From Neisseriaceae bacterium (GTDB lineage Bacteria > Pseudomonadota > Gammaproteobacteria > Burkholderiales > Neisseriaceae): 18,465 nt of DNA. Position numbers and translations under genes: made by a program. Every line of letters begins with the position of its first letter. The stretch's first letter is position 1. This document shows positions 8,360 through 17,194 of this stretch, piece after piece. The DNA lies in contig JAFSQZ010000187.1 of NCBI GenBank assembly GCA_017446355.1, positions 1 to 18,465 of the forward strand, in the 5' to 3' direction. Under the pieces are notes generated by a model. The model made no database searches and had not been told where the DNA came from. It saw only the letters and a list, made by a program, of their open reading frames with translations.

Positions 8360-8374
8360 TTCAGGCAGCCTGAA
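8360..8374. repeat. DUS dyad upstream of the 348-aa gene
   Basis: TTCAGGCAGCCTGAA, a full two-way uptake sequence, ends 18 bases before the start codon, so it is transcribed in the leader of the gene. Confidence 0.85.
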
Positions 8375-8423
8375 AACTAAAATCAATAATCACATTTTTA
8401 TAAAAAATCACATTTGCAATCAT

Positions 8424-8472
8424 TTATAAAAAGATAATTTTATAAAAAGATAATTCATTTTAATGAATTATC
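8424..8472. repeat. AT-rich tandem repeat and palindrome upstream of the 348-aa gene
   Basis: A 16-bp unit, TTATAAAAAGATAATT, occurs twice head to tail at 8424-8455. Overlapping its end, GATAATTCATT (8449-8459) and AATGAATTATC (8462-8472) form a perfect 11-bp palindrome with a 2-base centre. It lies about 110 bases before the start codon and could be a promoter or regulator-binding region; no factor is identified. Confidence 0.6.
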
Positions 8473-8479
8473 ATAATGC

Positions 8480-8499
8480 GTGGGCAACAAGTTGCCCAC
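8480..8499. repeat. GTGGGCAAC hairpin
   Basis: GTGGGCAAC and GTTGCCCAC form a perfect 9-bp stem with a 2-base loop, followed by CCTACGC. A related hairpin occurs at 10720-10738. It looks like a short dispersed palindromic repeat, possibly acting as a transcript 3' end. Confidence 0.6.
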
Positions 8500-8521
8500 C
8501 CTACGCTTGCTCTCCGTAGTT

Positions 8522-8566
8522 AGGAGATTACCACGCCTTAAACTTCGTTTAAGACTCGTAATGACA
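8522..8566. repeat. Palindromic intergenic repeat, copy 1
   Basis: Conserved ends GGAGATTACCACG and CTCGTAATGACA flank a variable hairpin: CTTAAAC (8537-8543), loop TTC, GTTTAAG (8547-8553). The ends are shared with the other copies in the window while the inner stem differs, with pairing preserved. Confidence 0.7.
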
Positions 8567-8594
8567 GTATTTTTCAGGCAGCCAAATTCAATCC

Positions 8595-8719
8595 GTCATT
8601 GCGAAGTCTTACAAAGTAAGACTGTAACAATCTCCTTATTTAAACTGAACCCTTTTTATTTGGGATTACCTAACATTAAGGAGATTGCCACAGACTGCTT
8701 TCGCAGTCTTCGCAATGAC
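8595..8719. mobile_element. Inverted pair of palindromic repeats, MITE-like
   Basis: Two copies of the GTCATTGCGA...CAATCTCC repeat face each other (8595-8638 and 8678-8719). The outer 12 bases, GTCATTGCGAAG and CTTCGCAATGAC, are perfect inverted repeats. Each copy has its own hairpin: AGTCTTAC/GTAAGACT at 8605-8623 and AGACTGC/GCAGTCT at 8692-8709. There is no coding capacity. It resembles a non-autonomous palindromic element or a REP doublet. Confidence 0.6.
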
Positions 8720-8725
8720 AAGAAA

Positions 8726-8751
8726 GGTTTCAGGCAGAGCTGCCTGAAACC
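8726..8751. terminator. Inverted DUS-type hairpin, possible terminator
   Basis: GGTTTCAGGCAG and its complement CTGCCTGAAACC form a 12-bp stem with a 2-base centre. Paired DUS are common factor-independent terminators in Neisseriaceae. No T tract is obvious here, so terminator function is uncertain. Confidence 0.45.
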
Positions 8752-8813
8752 AAAATCCTAATTATATTATTATAAAAATCGCTTTATCATTTTGGTAAAT
8801 TCTCATAAGAATA

Positions 8814-8948
8814 TCATTGGCTTATTGTGTTATATCCGCCATTTTTTTTTGAATAATTCTAGTATTCGGACGAATATCTCCTTGCAAAAGTAAGAAATTA
8901 GGTTCTTCGTTCTCTATCGGTTTCTTCATCTTCGGTTTGTGTGTTTAA
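8814..8948 (-). pseudogene. Decayed internal fragment of a second RTX gene
   Basis: The minus strand reads LNTQTEDEET, matching LNTQEEDEET at residues 592-601 of the 1394-aa RTX protein. After one apparent extra base it continues NEEPNFLLLQGDIRPNT, matching NEEPQTLIWRGDVRPET, then KNGGY against ENGRY. DNA similarity to 4540-4640 is visible directly. Stops and the frameshift show that it is dead. It marks a former RTX gene, on the same strand, between the intact 348-aa gene and argG. Confidence 0.7.
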
Positions 8949-8968
8949 TATGCTCTGCCTGAAAAATT

Positions 8969-8997
8969 TTGCCCATATTAGCAAATCATACGATAAT
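8969..8997 (+). promoter_or_regulatory. Putative sigma-70 promoter of argG
   Basis: TTGCCC (8969-8974) and GATAAT (8992-8997) are separated by 17 bases, about 50 bases before the argG start codon. This is a match by eye only. No convincing ArgR box was found nearby. Confidence 0.4.
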
Positions 8998-9049
8998 ACG
9001 AGCTTTGCTTTTCATCATTCTTTATTTTAGTCATCAAAGGAATATTTAG

Positions 9050-10384
<1,335 letters not shown>

Positions 10385-10404
10385 CTTAATTTATTGTTGA
10401 CAAA

Positions 10405-10444
10405 AAGCTGCCTGAAAACGGAATAAATGGTTTTCAGGCAGCTT
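10405..10444. terminator. Inverted DUS pair, likely terminator
   Basis: AAGCTGCCTGAAAAC and GTTTTCAGGCAGCTT form a perfect 15-bp stem with a 10-base loop, 20 bases after the argG stop. On the minus strand the stem is followed by five T's, on the plus strand by GAAACTTTT, so it may stop transcription from both sides, including read-through from dnaQ. Confidence 0.75.
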
Positions 10445-10572
10445 GAAACTTTTGCAAAACCTGCTTTTTATTATTCGTCATTTGAGCGTTAGCGAAAAAT
10501 CTTTATAAAACAAAGAATGAAATTCTTCACTTTCCTGCGAAAAATTCAGAATGACAAGTTTTGCAAAGGTTT
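10445..10572. mobile_element. Short element with inverted ends, MITE-like
   Basis: GAAACTTTTGCAAAAC at 10445-10460 and GTTTTGCAAAGGTTTC at 10557-10572 are inverted repeats matching at 15 of 16 positions. Inside are CGTCATTT and GAATGACA near the two ends. There are no genes. A similar right end, AATGATAAGTTTTGTAAAGG, occurs at 17049-17068. Confidence 0.5.
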
Positions 10573-10585
10573 CAGGCTGCCTGAA
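10571..10585. repeat. DUS dyad
   Basis: TTCAGGCTGCCTGAA, a full uptake sequence readable on both strands in the two dialects, at the right edge of the inverted-end element. Confidence 0.85.
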
Positions 10586-10590
10586 TATTT

Positions 10591-10632
10591 AGGAGATTGC
10601 CACGCCTTGCGTTGCAAGGCTCGCAATGACGG
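10591..10632. repeat. Palindromic intergenic repeat, copy 4
   Basis: The ends AGGAGATTGCCAC and CTCGCAATGAC flank the hairpin GCCTTGC (10604-10610), GTT, GCAAGGC (10614-10620). Same family as the copies at 8522, 8595 and 8678. Confidence 0.7.
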
Positions 10633-10719
10633 TGTGTTTAGGGCGCAATGTTGGGCTTAAAATCTCACTCAAATGTTTTATGATTTGTTTGATAAAGATT
10701 TTTGCTTAAAAAATTGCGG

Positions 10720-10738
10720 TGGGCAAGGATGCCCACCA
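10720..10738. repeat. GTGGGCA hairpin
   Basis: GTGGGCA and TGCCCAC enclose AGGA. Related to the hairpin at 8480-8499, and followed by CAAAGCG. Confidence 0.5.
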
Positions 10739-10836
10739 AAGCGTTGAAGCAGTTAGTTATGTTGGGTAAGGAGATTCACTTTGCAAAGGTTTCGGCTTTT
10801 TTATTAAACAACTATTTAGAATCTGTGTTCATCATC

Positions 10837-11622
10837 TCAATTTTCCACCATTTGCGTTTCTTCTGCTTCTTCTATTTCTTCTGTTACTTGCTTGTTTTGT
10901 TGATGATAAACGCAACACCCATCAGGGGCTTTTTTGTCTAATTCTTCTAAATAAGCTAAATGTGCAGCTTCTTCATCTTCACTGGCGTGTAAAACAATGA
11001 GTTGCTCAACAGAAGTATTCAAAAAAACGGTGTTGTTTTCGGTTGTGGGTGAATCATTGTTGCTTTCTTCACACAAAACATCAAGAAAACTACCTTGCTC
11101 ACGCGTCATAGCAAGATAAACTTCGCCCAATAGTTCACAGTCAATAAGCGCACCGTGTAAAACACGCTTGCTGCGATCCACGTCTAAACGATTACATAAG
11201 GCATCTAAACTGTTTTTTTGTCCTGGATAACGGTCGCGCGCCATTTGCAAAGTATCAATAACTTTGGCACAAATGCTTTGGGTTTCAGGCAGCCCCATTC
11301 GTTTAAATTCAGCATCAAGAAAACCTATATCAAATTTGGCGTTGTGAATAATCAATTCGGCATCACGTAAAAAATCAGCAATTTGTTGTCCTACTTTGGC
11401 AAAAACAGGTTTGTCTGCAAGTTGTTCCAACGTAATACCATGTACAGCAGCGGCTTCTTCTGGAATGTCGCGTTCTGGGTGAATGTATAAATGTAGATTA
11501 TTACCCGTGAATTGGCGGTTTATCATTTCTAAACCTGCAAACTCAATAATGCGGTCTGGATTCTCGTCTGCAAAAGCGTTTAAACCTGTGGTTTCCGTGT
11601 CTAAAATAATTTGGCGTGTCAT
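10837..11622 (-). CDS. dnaQ: DNA polymerase III epsilon subunit (proofreading exonuclease)
   Basis: The 3'-5' exonuclease that proofreads for the replicative polymerase DnaE, encoded about 1.8 kb away. The DEDDh catalytic set is complete and spaced as in E. coli: Asp8 and Glu10 in DTETTGL (8-14), Asp98 in HNAKFDIGF (93-101), His156 and Asp161 in HGALIDCELLGEVYL (156-170). The fold ends near residue 185. The C-terminal ~75 residues are acidic and low-complexity (EEIEEAEE at 250-257) and would hold the contact with the polymerase alpha subunit; they diverge from the classic form. AAGGA sits 5 bases before the ATG. A DUS-like sequence within the gene encodes GLPET (110-114). It is divergent from murJ across 223 bp. 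Confidence 0.95.
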   Translation of the reverse strand: MTRQIILDTETTGLNAFADENPDRIIEFAGLEMINRQFTGNNLHLYIHPERDIPEEAAAVHGITLEQLADKPVFAKVGQQIADFLRDAELIIHNAKFDIGFLDAEFKRMGLPETQSICAKVIDTLQMARDRYPGQKNSLDALCNRLDVDRSKRVLHGALIDCELLGEVYLAMTREQGSFLDVLCEESNNDSPTTENNTVFLNTSVEQLIVLHASEDEEAAHLAYLEELDKKAPDGCCVYHQQNKQVTEEIEEAEETQMVEN

Positions 11623-11778
11623 ATTTTTCCTTGCGGTGTTTGGGTTTCAGGCAGCATTTTATCGTTATCTATACCTATCCTGCAAAAAATAGATGAACTT
11701 GCCAACGGTAAAAGTGATGAATATTTTCTTGTTTAAACGTGAGATTTTTTACACAACATCAATAGTGGGTTTTTTGTT

Positions 11779-11793
11779 TTCAGGCTGCCTGAA
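11779..11793. repeat. DUS dyad between dnaQ and murJ
   Basis: TTCAGGCTGCCTGAA, a full two-way uptake sequence in the divergent intergenic region. A partial copy lies at 11646-11657. Confidence 0.85.
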
Positions 11794-11845
11794 TAAGGCT
11801 TTTCGTTATATACTTCACCCCTTTAAGTGTAATTGATACTTTAAT

Positions 11846-13390
11846 ATGAATTTATTGGCGGCTTTGGCGCGATTGGGCAGTATGACAATGCTTTCGCGCG
11901 TGTTGGGATTTATTCGTGATGCAATTGTGGCGCGATATTTTGGCGCAGGTGCGGCAATGGACGCGTTTGTGGTAGCCTTTCGTTTACCCAATCTGTTGCG
12001 CCGCATATTTGCCGAAGGTGCGTTTTCACAGGCGTTTGTTCCCATTTTGGCAGAATATAAAACCACCAAGTCGCCAGAAGCCACAGCAGAATTCGTGCAA
12101 TATGTGGCAGGAATGTTGATTTTTGCGTTAAGTGTGGTAACCGCTTTGGGTGTTATCGCCGCGCCATTTGTGATTTGGCTGACGGCAAATGGTTATGTCA
12201 ACGATGGTACTTCACGCTTTGATTTGTCTGTGGACTTATTGCGTTTGGTTTTTCCTTATATTTTATTGATTTCTTTGTCTTCTTTTGTTGGCAGCATTTT
12301 AAATGCATTCGGTCGTTTTTCCATTCCCGCGTTTACGCCTGCTTTATTAAACATTTCTTTTATCGTGTTTGCCGTGTTTTGGCTGCCTTATTTTCAACCA
12401 CCTGTGATGGCTTTAGGGTGGGCAGTACTGGTTGGCGGCGTAGCACAATTGGCGTTTCAATTACCGTGGTTATTTAAATTGGGTTTTTTAAAGAAACCAA
12501 AGTTTTCTTTTGAAAATCAAGCAGTACGCCAAGTGATGAAACAAATGGTGCCGTCTATTATTGGTTCGTCCGCAGCACAAGTATCTTTGGTGATTAACAC
12601 CATTTTTGCTTCGTATTTGGTTTCAGGCAGCCTATCGTGGATGTATTATGCCGACCGTTTAATGGAATTACCGTCAGGCGTGATTGGTGCAGCATTAGGA
12701 ACGATTTTGTTACCCAGTTTATCCAAACACGCCGCTGCAAATAATGAACAAGCGTTTTCAGATTTATTGGATTGGGGTTTGCGTTTGTGTTTGTTGTTAG
12801 TGCTGCCTGCGGCGGTTGGCTTGGCGGTATTGGGTTTTCCGTTAATTGCCACACTGTTTATGTATGGTAAATTTGATGCACACGATGCACAAATGACACA
12901 ATACGCGTTGATGGCTTATTCAGTTGGGCTGCCTGCAATCATTATGGTGAAAATTTTTGCGCCTGGATTTTATGCACAAAAAAACGTGAAAACACCTGTA
13001 CGCATTGCCATCATTTCTTTGATTGCCACTCAATTGTTTAACTTATTGTTGGTATGGCATTTGAAACACGTGGGTTTATCGTTGGCATTAGGTTTAGGTG
13101 CATGTGTCAATGCAGGATTATTGTTTTTGGTGTTGCGTCTACGCAATATTTACCGCCCTAGAAATCATTGGGGGATTTATTTAAAACAATTATGTGTGGC
13201 ACTGATAGCAATGGCATTAGGTTTAATCGCCGTGCAATGGCTAGTGGGTTTACAATGGGAAAACGTGAGTGGCAAGCTCAAAGCAGTGCAACTCGGCATT
13301 TTGATACTGATTGCTATGGTATTGTATTTTGGTACATTATTTTTGGTAGGTGTGCGTCCGCATCACTTTAAACGAGTAGAACACACATAA
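11846..13390 (+). CDS. murJ: Lipid II flippase MurJ (MviN)
   Basis: Inner-membrane MOP-superfamily flippase that moves the peptidoglycan precursor lipid II to the periplasmic face. 514 residues, with hydrophobic segments throughout consistent with the family's 14 helices. The N-terminal signature LSRVLGFIRDAIVARYFGAG (16-35) is intact, and the charged cavity residues known in E. coli are present: Arg18, Arg24, Asp39, Arg52, Glu57, and Arg271 with Glu274 in YYADRLMELP. The start matches family N-termini, though the ribosome site is weak. A full DUS lies in frame and encodes VSGSL (259-263). The gene converges on dnaE, with 18 bases between the stops and no clear hairpin. Confidence 0.95.
   Translation: MNLLAALARLGSMTMLSRVLGFIRDAIVARYFGAGAAMDAFVVAFRLPNLLRRIFAEGAFSQAFVPILAEYKTTKSPEATAEFVQYVAGMLIFALSVVTALGVIAAPFVIWLTANGYVNDGTSRFDLSVDLLRLVFPYILLISLSSFVGSILNAFGRFSIPAFTPALLNISFIVFAVFWLPYFQPPVMALGWAVLVGGVAQLAFQLPWLFKLGFLKKPKFSFENQAVRQVMKQMVPSIIGSSAAQVSLVINTIFASYLVSGSLSWMYYADRLMELPSGVIGAALGTILLPSLSKHAAANNEQAFSDLLDWGLRLCLLLVLPAAVGLAVLGFPLIATLFMYGKFDAHDAQMTQYALMAYSVGLPAIIMVKIFAPGFYAQKNVKTPVRIAIISLIATQLFNLLLVWHLKHVGLSLALGLGACVNAGLLFLVLRLRNIYRPRNHWGIYLKQLCVALIAMALGLIAVQWLVGLQWENVSGKLKAVQLGILILIAMVLYFGTLFLVGVRPHHFKRVEHT
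12622..12633 (-). repeat. DUS within murJ
   Basis: TTCAGGCAGCCT, the complement of AGGCTGCCTGAA, a full 12-base Simonsiella-type sequence read in frame as SGSL. Confidence 0.8.
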
Positions 13391-13408
13391 TGCTGCCTGA
13401 AACCTATC

Positions 13409-16400
13409 TTACCAACTTACTTTAATATTTTGTTCGTCCAATAATTCTTCCAATTGTTGCAACAATTCTTCATTTAACGCAATTCGCCATTTACTCGCAG
13501 GCATCAGGCTGCCTGAAGCTTGTGCGTTTTGATAATGAAAACGCAAGGGAATTTTTCGTTCACCTTCGGTGTGCATTGCCAAAATTCGCGCAAGTTCTGG
13601 AATATTATGTTTGGGATTGATGTTAAGTGTGAGTGCGCGTGCATAATGAACACGTGCTTGATTAAGTGTGTGTATCTCGTTGGCATTTAAGCGCAAACCA
13701 CGTTCTGGATTAAATTTATCTTCGTAGGCACGACACGTAAATACCAAAATTTGATCCGTACGCAACATCAATTTATCTTGTTTTTGTTCAACCAATTTTT
13801 CTAATAACTCACCAGCAACAGTAATTTCACATTTACCAAACGTGTCTTCAATTTGGACGAAAACCAGTTTTTGTCCTTTTTTAGTGAAAACATTACGTAC
13901 TGCTGTAACAAAGCCTGCAAGACGAAGATTATCGCCCTGTTCAATTTGGGTCAGATTATTGGGTACAATCGTACGAATTTCATTTTCAAAAGGTGCGAAA
14001 GGATGTCCACTTAAATAAAAACCAATCACTTCTTTTTCTTCTGCGAGTTGTTTAGACGCATTCCACGCTTTAATCGGTTGCATAGCAATGTTTTCAACAA
14101 CATCTTCACACAAATCAAATAAACTGGCTTGATTGGCGTGTTGTGCTTTTTGTTCGGCATTGGTCATAGCAAGTTCCACATTGCCCAATAACATCGCGCG
14201 ATTAGGTTCAATGCTGTCAAAAACACCAGCGCAAATCAATGATTCTATAGTACGACGATTAACGTGTTGTTTGTCTACACGTTCACAAAAATCAAACAAG
14301 CTTTGGAATTTACCACCTGTTTTACGTGCTTGAACAATATTTTCAATGGCAGATTCACCTGTACCTTTAATGGCACCAAGTGCATAACGAATTTGTTTAT
14401 TCGCATTCGGGATAAACAAATATTCAGATTCATTGATATCTGGGGGTAAAAAAGTAATACCGTTTAATTTACTTTGCGCATCGTCATAAAAAATTTTAAG
14501 CTGGTCAGTATTACTTAATTCACTAGACATTGTTGCGGCAATAAATTCAGCAGGATAATGTGCTTTAAGCCAAGCCGTTTGAAATGACACATACGCATAA
14601 GCTGCGGCGTGAGATTTATTAAAACCATAGCCAGCGAATTTTTCCATATAATCAAAAATTTCATCGGCTTTTTCACGTGTAATACCGTGTTGTTCGGCAG
14701 CACCTTTGGCAAAAATTTCACGATGTTTCACCATTTCTTCAGGTTTTTTCTTACCCATCGCACGGCGCAATAAGTCCGCACCACCCAATGAATAACCACC
14801 CACTACTTGAGCTGCCTGCATCACTTGTTCTTGATACACCATCACACCATAAGTTGGCTCTAACACAGGTTTAAGCAAAGGGTGCATATATTCAAATTCT
14901 TCCCCTTTCATACGCGCCTTAAAATCAGGAATCAATTCCATCGGACCTGGACGATAAAGCGACACAAACGCAATAATTTCCTCCAAATTACTGGTTGGCA
15001 CATTAGACAAGGTATCTTTCATACCCTGTGATTCAAACTGAAACACAGCAGTAGTGTTCAAATCACGAAAAATTTGGTAAGCATCTTGGTCATCAATTTT
15101 GGCCACTTTCAAATCACCAACATTAATTTTTTCACCAGTAGTTTGTTGAATAAAATCCTGCGCCATATTGATAATGGTTAAATTCCGCAAACCCAAAAAG
15201 TCAAACTTTACCAAACCAATTTCTTCCACATCACCTTTATCATACATAGAAACAGGTGCAGAAGTTTCATCAGCTTGATAAATGGGGCAAAAATCAGAAA
15301 TTTTGCTGGGTGCAATCAACACACCACCTGCGTGTACACCTGTGCCACGTGTTAAATTTTCCAATTTTTTTGCCAAATTCATCAATTCCCAAGCATCTTC
15401 TTCGTCCAAAATCTGTTTAATTTCAGGTTCGGCGTCGAGTGCTTCTTTTAAACCCATAGGTTTATTTTTTTCCATAGGAATCAATTTTGACAAACGGTCG
15501 CACAAACCAAACGGCAAATCCAACACACGCCCCACATCACGAATCACCTGTTTTGCCGACAACGCACCAAAAGTAACAATCTGACTTACCGCAGCCTTAC
15601 CATATTTTTCACGTACATACTCAATCACACGATGACGATTTGCCTGACAAAAATCCACATCAAAGTCAGGCATAGACACACGTTCAGGATTTAAAAATCG
15701 TTCAAACAACAACGCATATTTAATTGGATCCAAATCCGTGATTCGCAAAGAATAAGCCACCAATGAACCTGCGCCAGAACCGCGACCAGGACCCACAGGA
15801 CAACCATTATTTTTCGCCCAGTTAATAAAGTCCTGCACAATCAGAAAATAGCCTGGAAACTGCATTTTAATAATAATATCCAATTCAAAATCCAAGCGTT
15901 TTTGATATTCAGGCAGCCTTTTTTCACGTTCTTCTTCATCAGGGAACAACACTGCCAAACGTTCCTGCAAACCCTCATTTGCTAAATGTCGCAAATAATC
16001 ATTTAAATCCATACCATCAGGAGTAGGGAAAACAGGCAAAAAGTTTTTACCCAAAGTCAACGTCAAATTACAACGTTTCGCAATTTCCACCGAATTTGCC
16101 AACGCAGCAGGAATATCCGCAAACCGTTCAGCAAGCACATCTGGTGAAACAAAAAACTGACTAGGATAAAAATCACGTGGACGCTTGTTATCGCTCAACG
16201 TCCAACCACCAGCAATACACACACGTGCGTCGTGTGCTTTAAAATCATCTTCATTTAAAAACTGCGTTGGGTGAGTCGCCACCACAGGCAAACCCAATTC
16301 TTGTGCCAACAAAATGCTGCCTGAAACCGATTTTTCCCATTCAGGTTTTTCAGGCAGCCTTTGCAACTCCAAATAAAACCCATTTGGAAACCAAGACTGC

Positions 16401-16879
16401 CATTTTTCAGCGGCCAAGCGCGCCTGTTCCAAACGTTCATTCATCAAAAGCGAGCCCACTTCACCCAAATGCGCACCCGATAAACACAACAAATGACTAT
16501 TATCTCCTTCGCTTAACCAAGCCTGTTTCAAATGAGGATTTTTTCTATCACACGACTCATCAGTAAACGCCGCCGTCAGCAACTCACACAAACGAACATA
16601 GCCAGCCGTATCACGCACCAAAAGCAAAGCGCGAAATGGCGCATCAGGATTATCCAAATTTTCTACACGCACATCTGCGCCCACAATCGGTTTAATCCCC
16701 TTTGCGCGACACGCCTTATAAAATTTCAACAAACCAAACGTGTTCATCAAATCGGTCAAACCCAATGCAGGCTGCCCCTGTTCCAACGCACGAGAAACCA
16801 AATCATCAATACGAATTGTGCCATCAGAAATAGAAAATTCAGAATGCGCACGCAAATGAATAAAAACAGGTTCAATCAT
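13409..16879 (-). CDS. dnaE: DNA polymerase III alpha subunit
   Basis: Catalytic subunit of the replicative polymerase. 1156 residues, near the usual DnaE length. The N-terminal PHP domain begins at HLRAHSEFSISDGT (8-21). The polymerase palm carries GPGRGSGAGSLVAYSLRI (363-380) and PDFDVDF (404-410) with Asp405 and Asp407; the third acid is Asp560 in KFDFLGLRNL. A helix-hairpin-helix region follows, then a beta-clamp-binding motif QASLFDL (917-923) and an OB fold at about 984-1022. All key residues are present. The ATG directly follows a DUS (16881-16892), whose AAGG end doubles as the only visible ribosome site. Several DUS lie in frame, coding RLPE in one direction and VSGS or ASGSL in the other. 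Converges on murJ and diverges from the C40 peptidase gene. Confidence 0.97.
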   Translation of the reverse strand: MIEPVFIHLRAHSEFSISDGTIRIDDLVSRALEQGQPALGLTDLMNTFGLLKFYKACRAKGIKPIVGADVRVENLDNPDAPFRALLLVRDTAGYVRLCELLTAAFTDESCDRKNPHLKQAWLSEGDNSHLLCLSGAHLGEVGSLLMNERLEQARLAAEKWQSWFPNGFYLELQRLPEKPEWEKSVSGSILLAQELGLPVVATHPTQFLNEDDFKAHDARVCIAGGWTLSDNKRPRDFYPSQFFVSPDVLAERFADIPAALANSVEIAKRCNLTLTLGKNFLPVFPTPDGMDLNDYLRHLANEGLQERLAVLFPDEEEREKRLPEYQKRLDFELDIIIKMQFPGYFLIVQDFINWAKNNGCPVGPGRGSGAGSLVAYSLRITDLDPIKYALLFERFLNPERVSMPDFDVDFCQANRHRVIEYVREKYGKAAVSQIVTFGALSAKQVIRDVGRVLDLPFGLCDRLSKLIPMEKNKPMGLKEALDAEPEIKQILDEEDAWELMNLAKKLENLTRGTGVHAGGVLIAPSKISDFCPIYQADETSAPVSMYDKGDVEEIGLVKFDFLGLRNLTIINMAQDFIQQTTGEKINVGDLKVAKIDDQDAYQIFRDLNTTAVFQFESQGMKDTLSNVPTSNLEEIIAFVSLYRPGPMELIPDFKARMKGEEFEYMHPLLKPVLEPTYGVMVYQEQVMQAAQVVGGYSLGGADLLRRAMGKKKPEEMVKHREIFAKGAAEQHGITREKADEIFDYMEKFAGYGFNKSHAAAYAYVSFQTAWLKAHYPAEFIAATMSSELSNTDQLKIFYDDAQSKLNGITFLPPDINESEYLFIPNANKQIRYALGAIKGTGESAIENIVQARKTGGKFQSLFDFCERVDKQHVNRRTIESLICAGVFDSIEPNRAMLLGNVELAMTNAEQKAQHANQASLFDLCEDVVENIAMQPIKAWNASKQLAEEKEVIGFYLSGHPFAPFENEIRTIVPNNLTQIEQGDNLRLAGFVTAVRNVFTKKGQKLVFVQIEDTFGKCEITVAGELLEKLVEQKQDKLMLRTDQILVFTCRAYEDKFNPERGLRLNANEIHTLNQARVHYARALTLNINPKHNIPELARILAMHTEGERKIPLRFHYQNAQASGSLMPASKWRIALNEELLQQLEELLDEQNIKVSW
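13506..13517 (+). repeat. DUS within dnaE
   Basis: AGGCTGCCTGAA, full match, encoding ASGSL near the C-terminus of DnaE on the opposite strand. Confidence 0.8.
15908..15919 (-). repeat. DUS within dnaE
   Basis: TTCAGGCAGCCT, a full-match complement of AGGCTGCCTGAA, encoding RLPE at residues 321-324. Confidence 0.8.
16314..16360. repeat. Inverted DUS pair within the dnaE coding region
   Basis: ATGCTGCCTGAA (16314-16325) and TTCAGGCAGCCT (16349-16360) face each other and can form an 11-bp stem inside the coding sequence, encoding RLPEK and SVSGS about ten residues apart. The arrangement is that of a DUS terminator but it lies within an essential gene. Confidence 0.7.
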
Positions 16880-16880
16880 A

Positions 16881-16892
16881 TTCAGGCAGCCT
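16881..16892 (-). repeat. DUS touching the dnaE start codon
   Basis: AGGCTGCCTGAA on the minus strand ends one base before the ATG and supplies the AAGG of the apparent ribosome site (10-base spacing). Confidence 0.75.
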
Positions 16893-16949
16893 TATAAAGG
16901 AAAACGAAGGAAAATAAACACGAATTTTAACATATCAACAATAAATATC

Positions 16950-16961
16950 AGGCAGCCTGAA
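16950..16961 (+). repeat. DUS, Kingella-type form
   Basis: AGGCAGCCTGAA, full match, preceded by ATC rather than TTC, so it is the only full Kingella-type copy that does not also read as the Simonsiella form. Confidence 0.75.
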
Positions 16962-17194
16962 ATATTCTGTTGAAACCACTTTCAATAAAGTGATTCACCA
17001 ACGCCAACAACAAAAAAAATGATTCTTTAAGTATTACACTTCACTCAAAATGATAAGTTTTGTAAAGGTTTTATGGTTACTTGTGTCATCATAATTTGAC
17101 TTAACTTAACATTTCTAATGATTGAAATCAGCTAAAATAACAATTGCTTTTTAACTATCATTTAAACAACCAAAAACAACGATTTCCCATTATT

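Larger units (their letters stand above)
8342..9049. other. Repeat-rich intergenic region before argG
   Basis: No intact gene was seen. From left to right it holds a DUS dyad, the AT-rich repeat and palindrome, a GTGGGCAAC hairpin, three copies of a palindromic intergenic repeat, an inverted DUS hairpin, a decayed RTX fragment and the likely argG promoter. The open frame at 8480-8761 is built entirely from repeats and is not credible as a gene. Confidence 0.7.
10385..10836. other. Repeat-rich intergenic region between argG and dnaQ
   Basis: No gene is supported. It holds the inverted DUS hairpin (10405-10444), an element with inverted ends (10445-10572), a DUS dyad (10571-10585), a palindromic repeat (10591-10632) and a GTGGGCA hairpin (10720-10738). 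The rest shows nothing recognisable. Confidence 0.7.
16880..17194. other. Divergent intergenic region between dnaE and the C40 peptidase gene
   Basis: Must hold both promoters. It shows two DUS (16881 and 16950) and an end of the inverted-repeat element family at about 17049-17068 (AAGTTTTGTAAAGG). TTGACT at 17096 is a candidate -35 box, but no well-spaced -10 was found. No gene is seen. Confidence 0.6.

Noticed and set aside
8342..8386. TTG-initiated extension of the 348-aa protein
   Set aside because: It would translate the DUS (FRLPE) in front of a good signal-anchor start that has its own ATG and ribosome site.
8480..8761. Open frame of 93 codons on the plus strand
   Set aside because: It lies wholly in palindromic repeats and DUS hairpins, and its product shows the repeat composition, not a protein family.
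8847..8876. Possible ArgR operator upstream of argG
   Set aside because: TGAAT and ATTCG are present but the spacing does not fit the ARG-box consensus, and the segment is explained as RTX gene remains.
10702..10941. Open frame of 79 codons between argG and dnaQ
   Set aside because: It overlaps the end of dnaQ on the other strand and starts in a hairpin repeat; no ribosome site.
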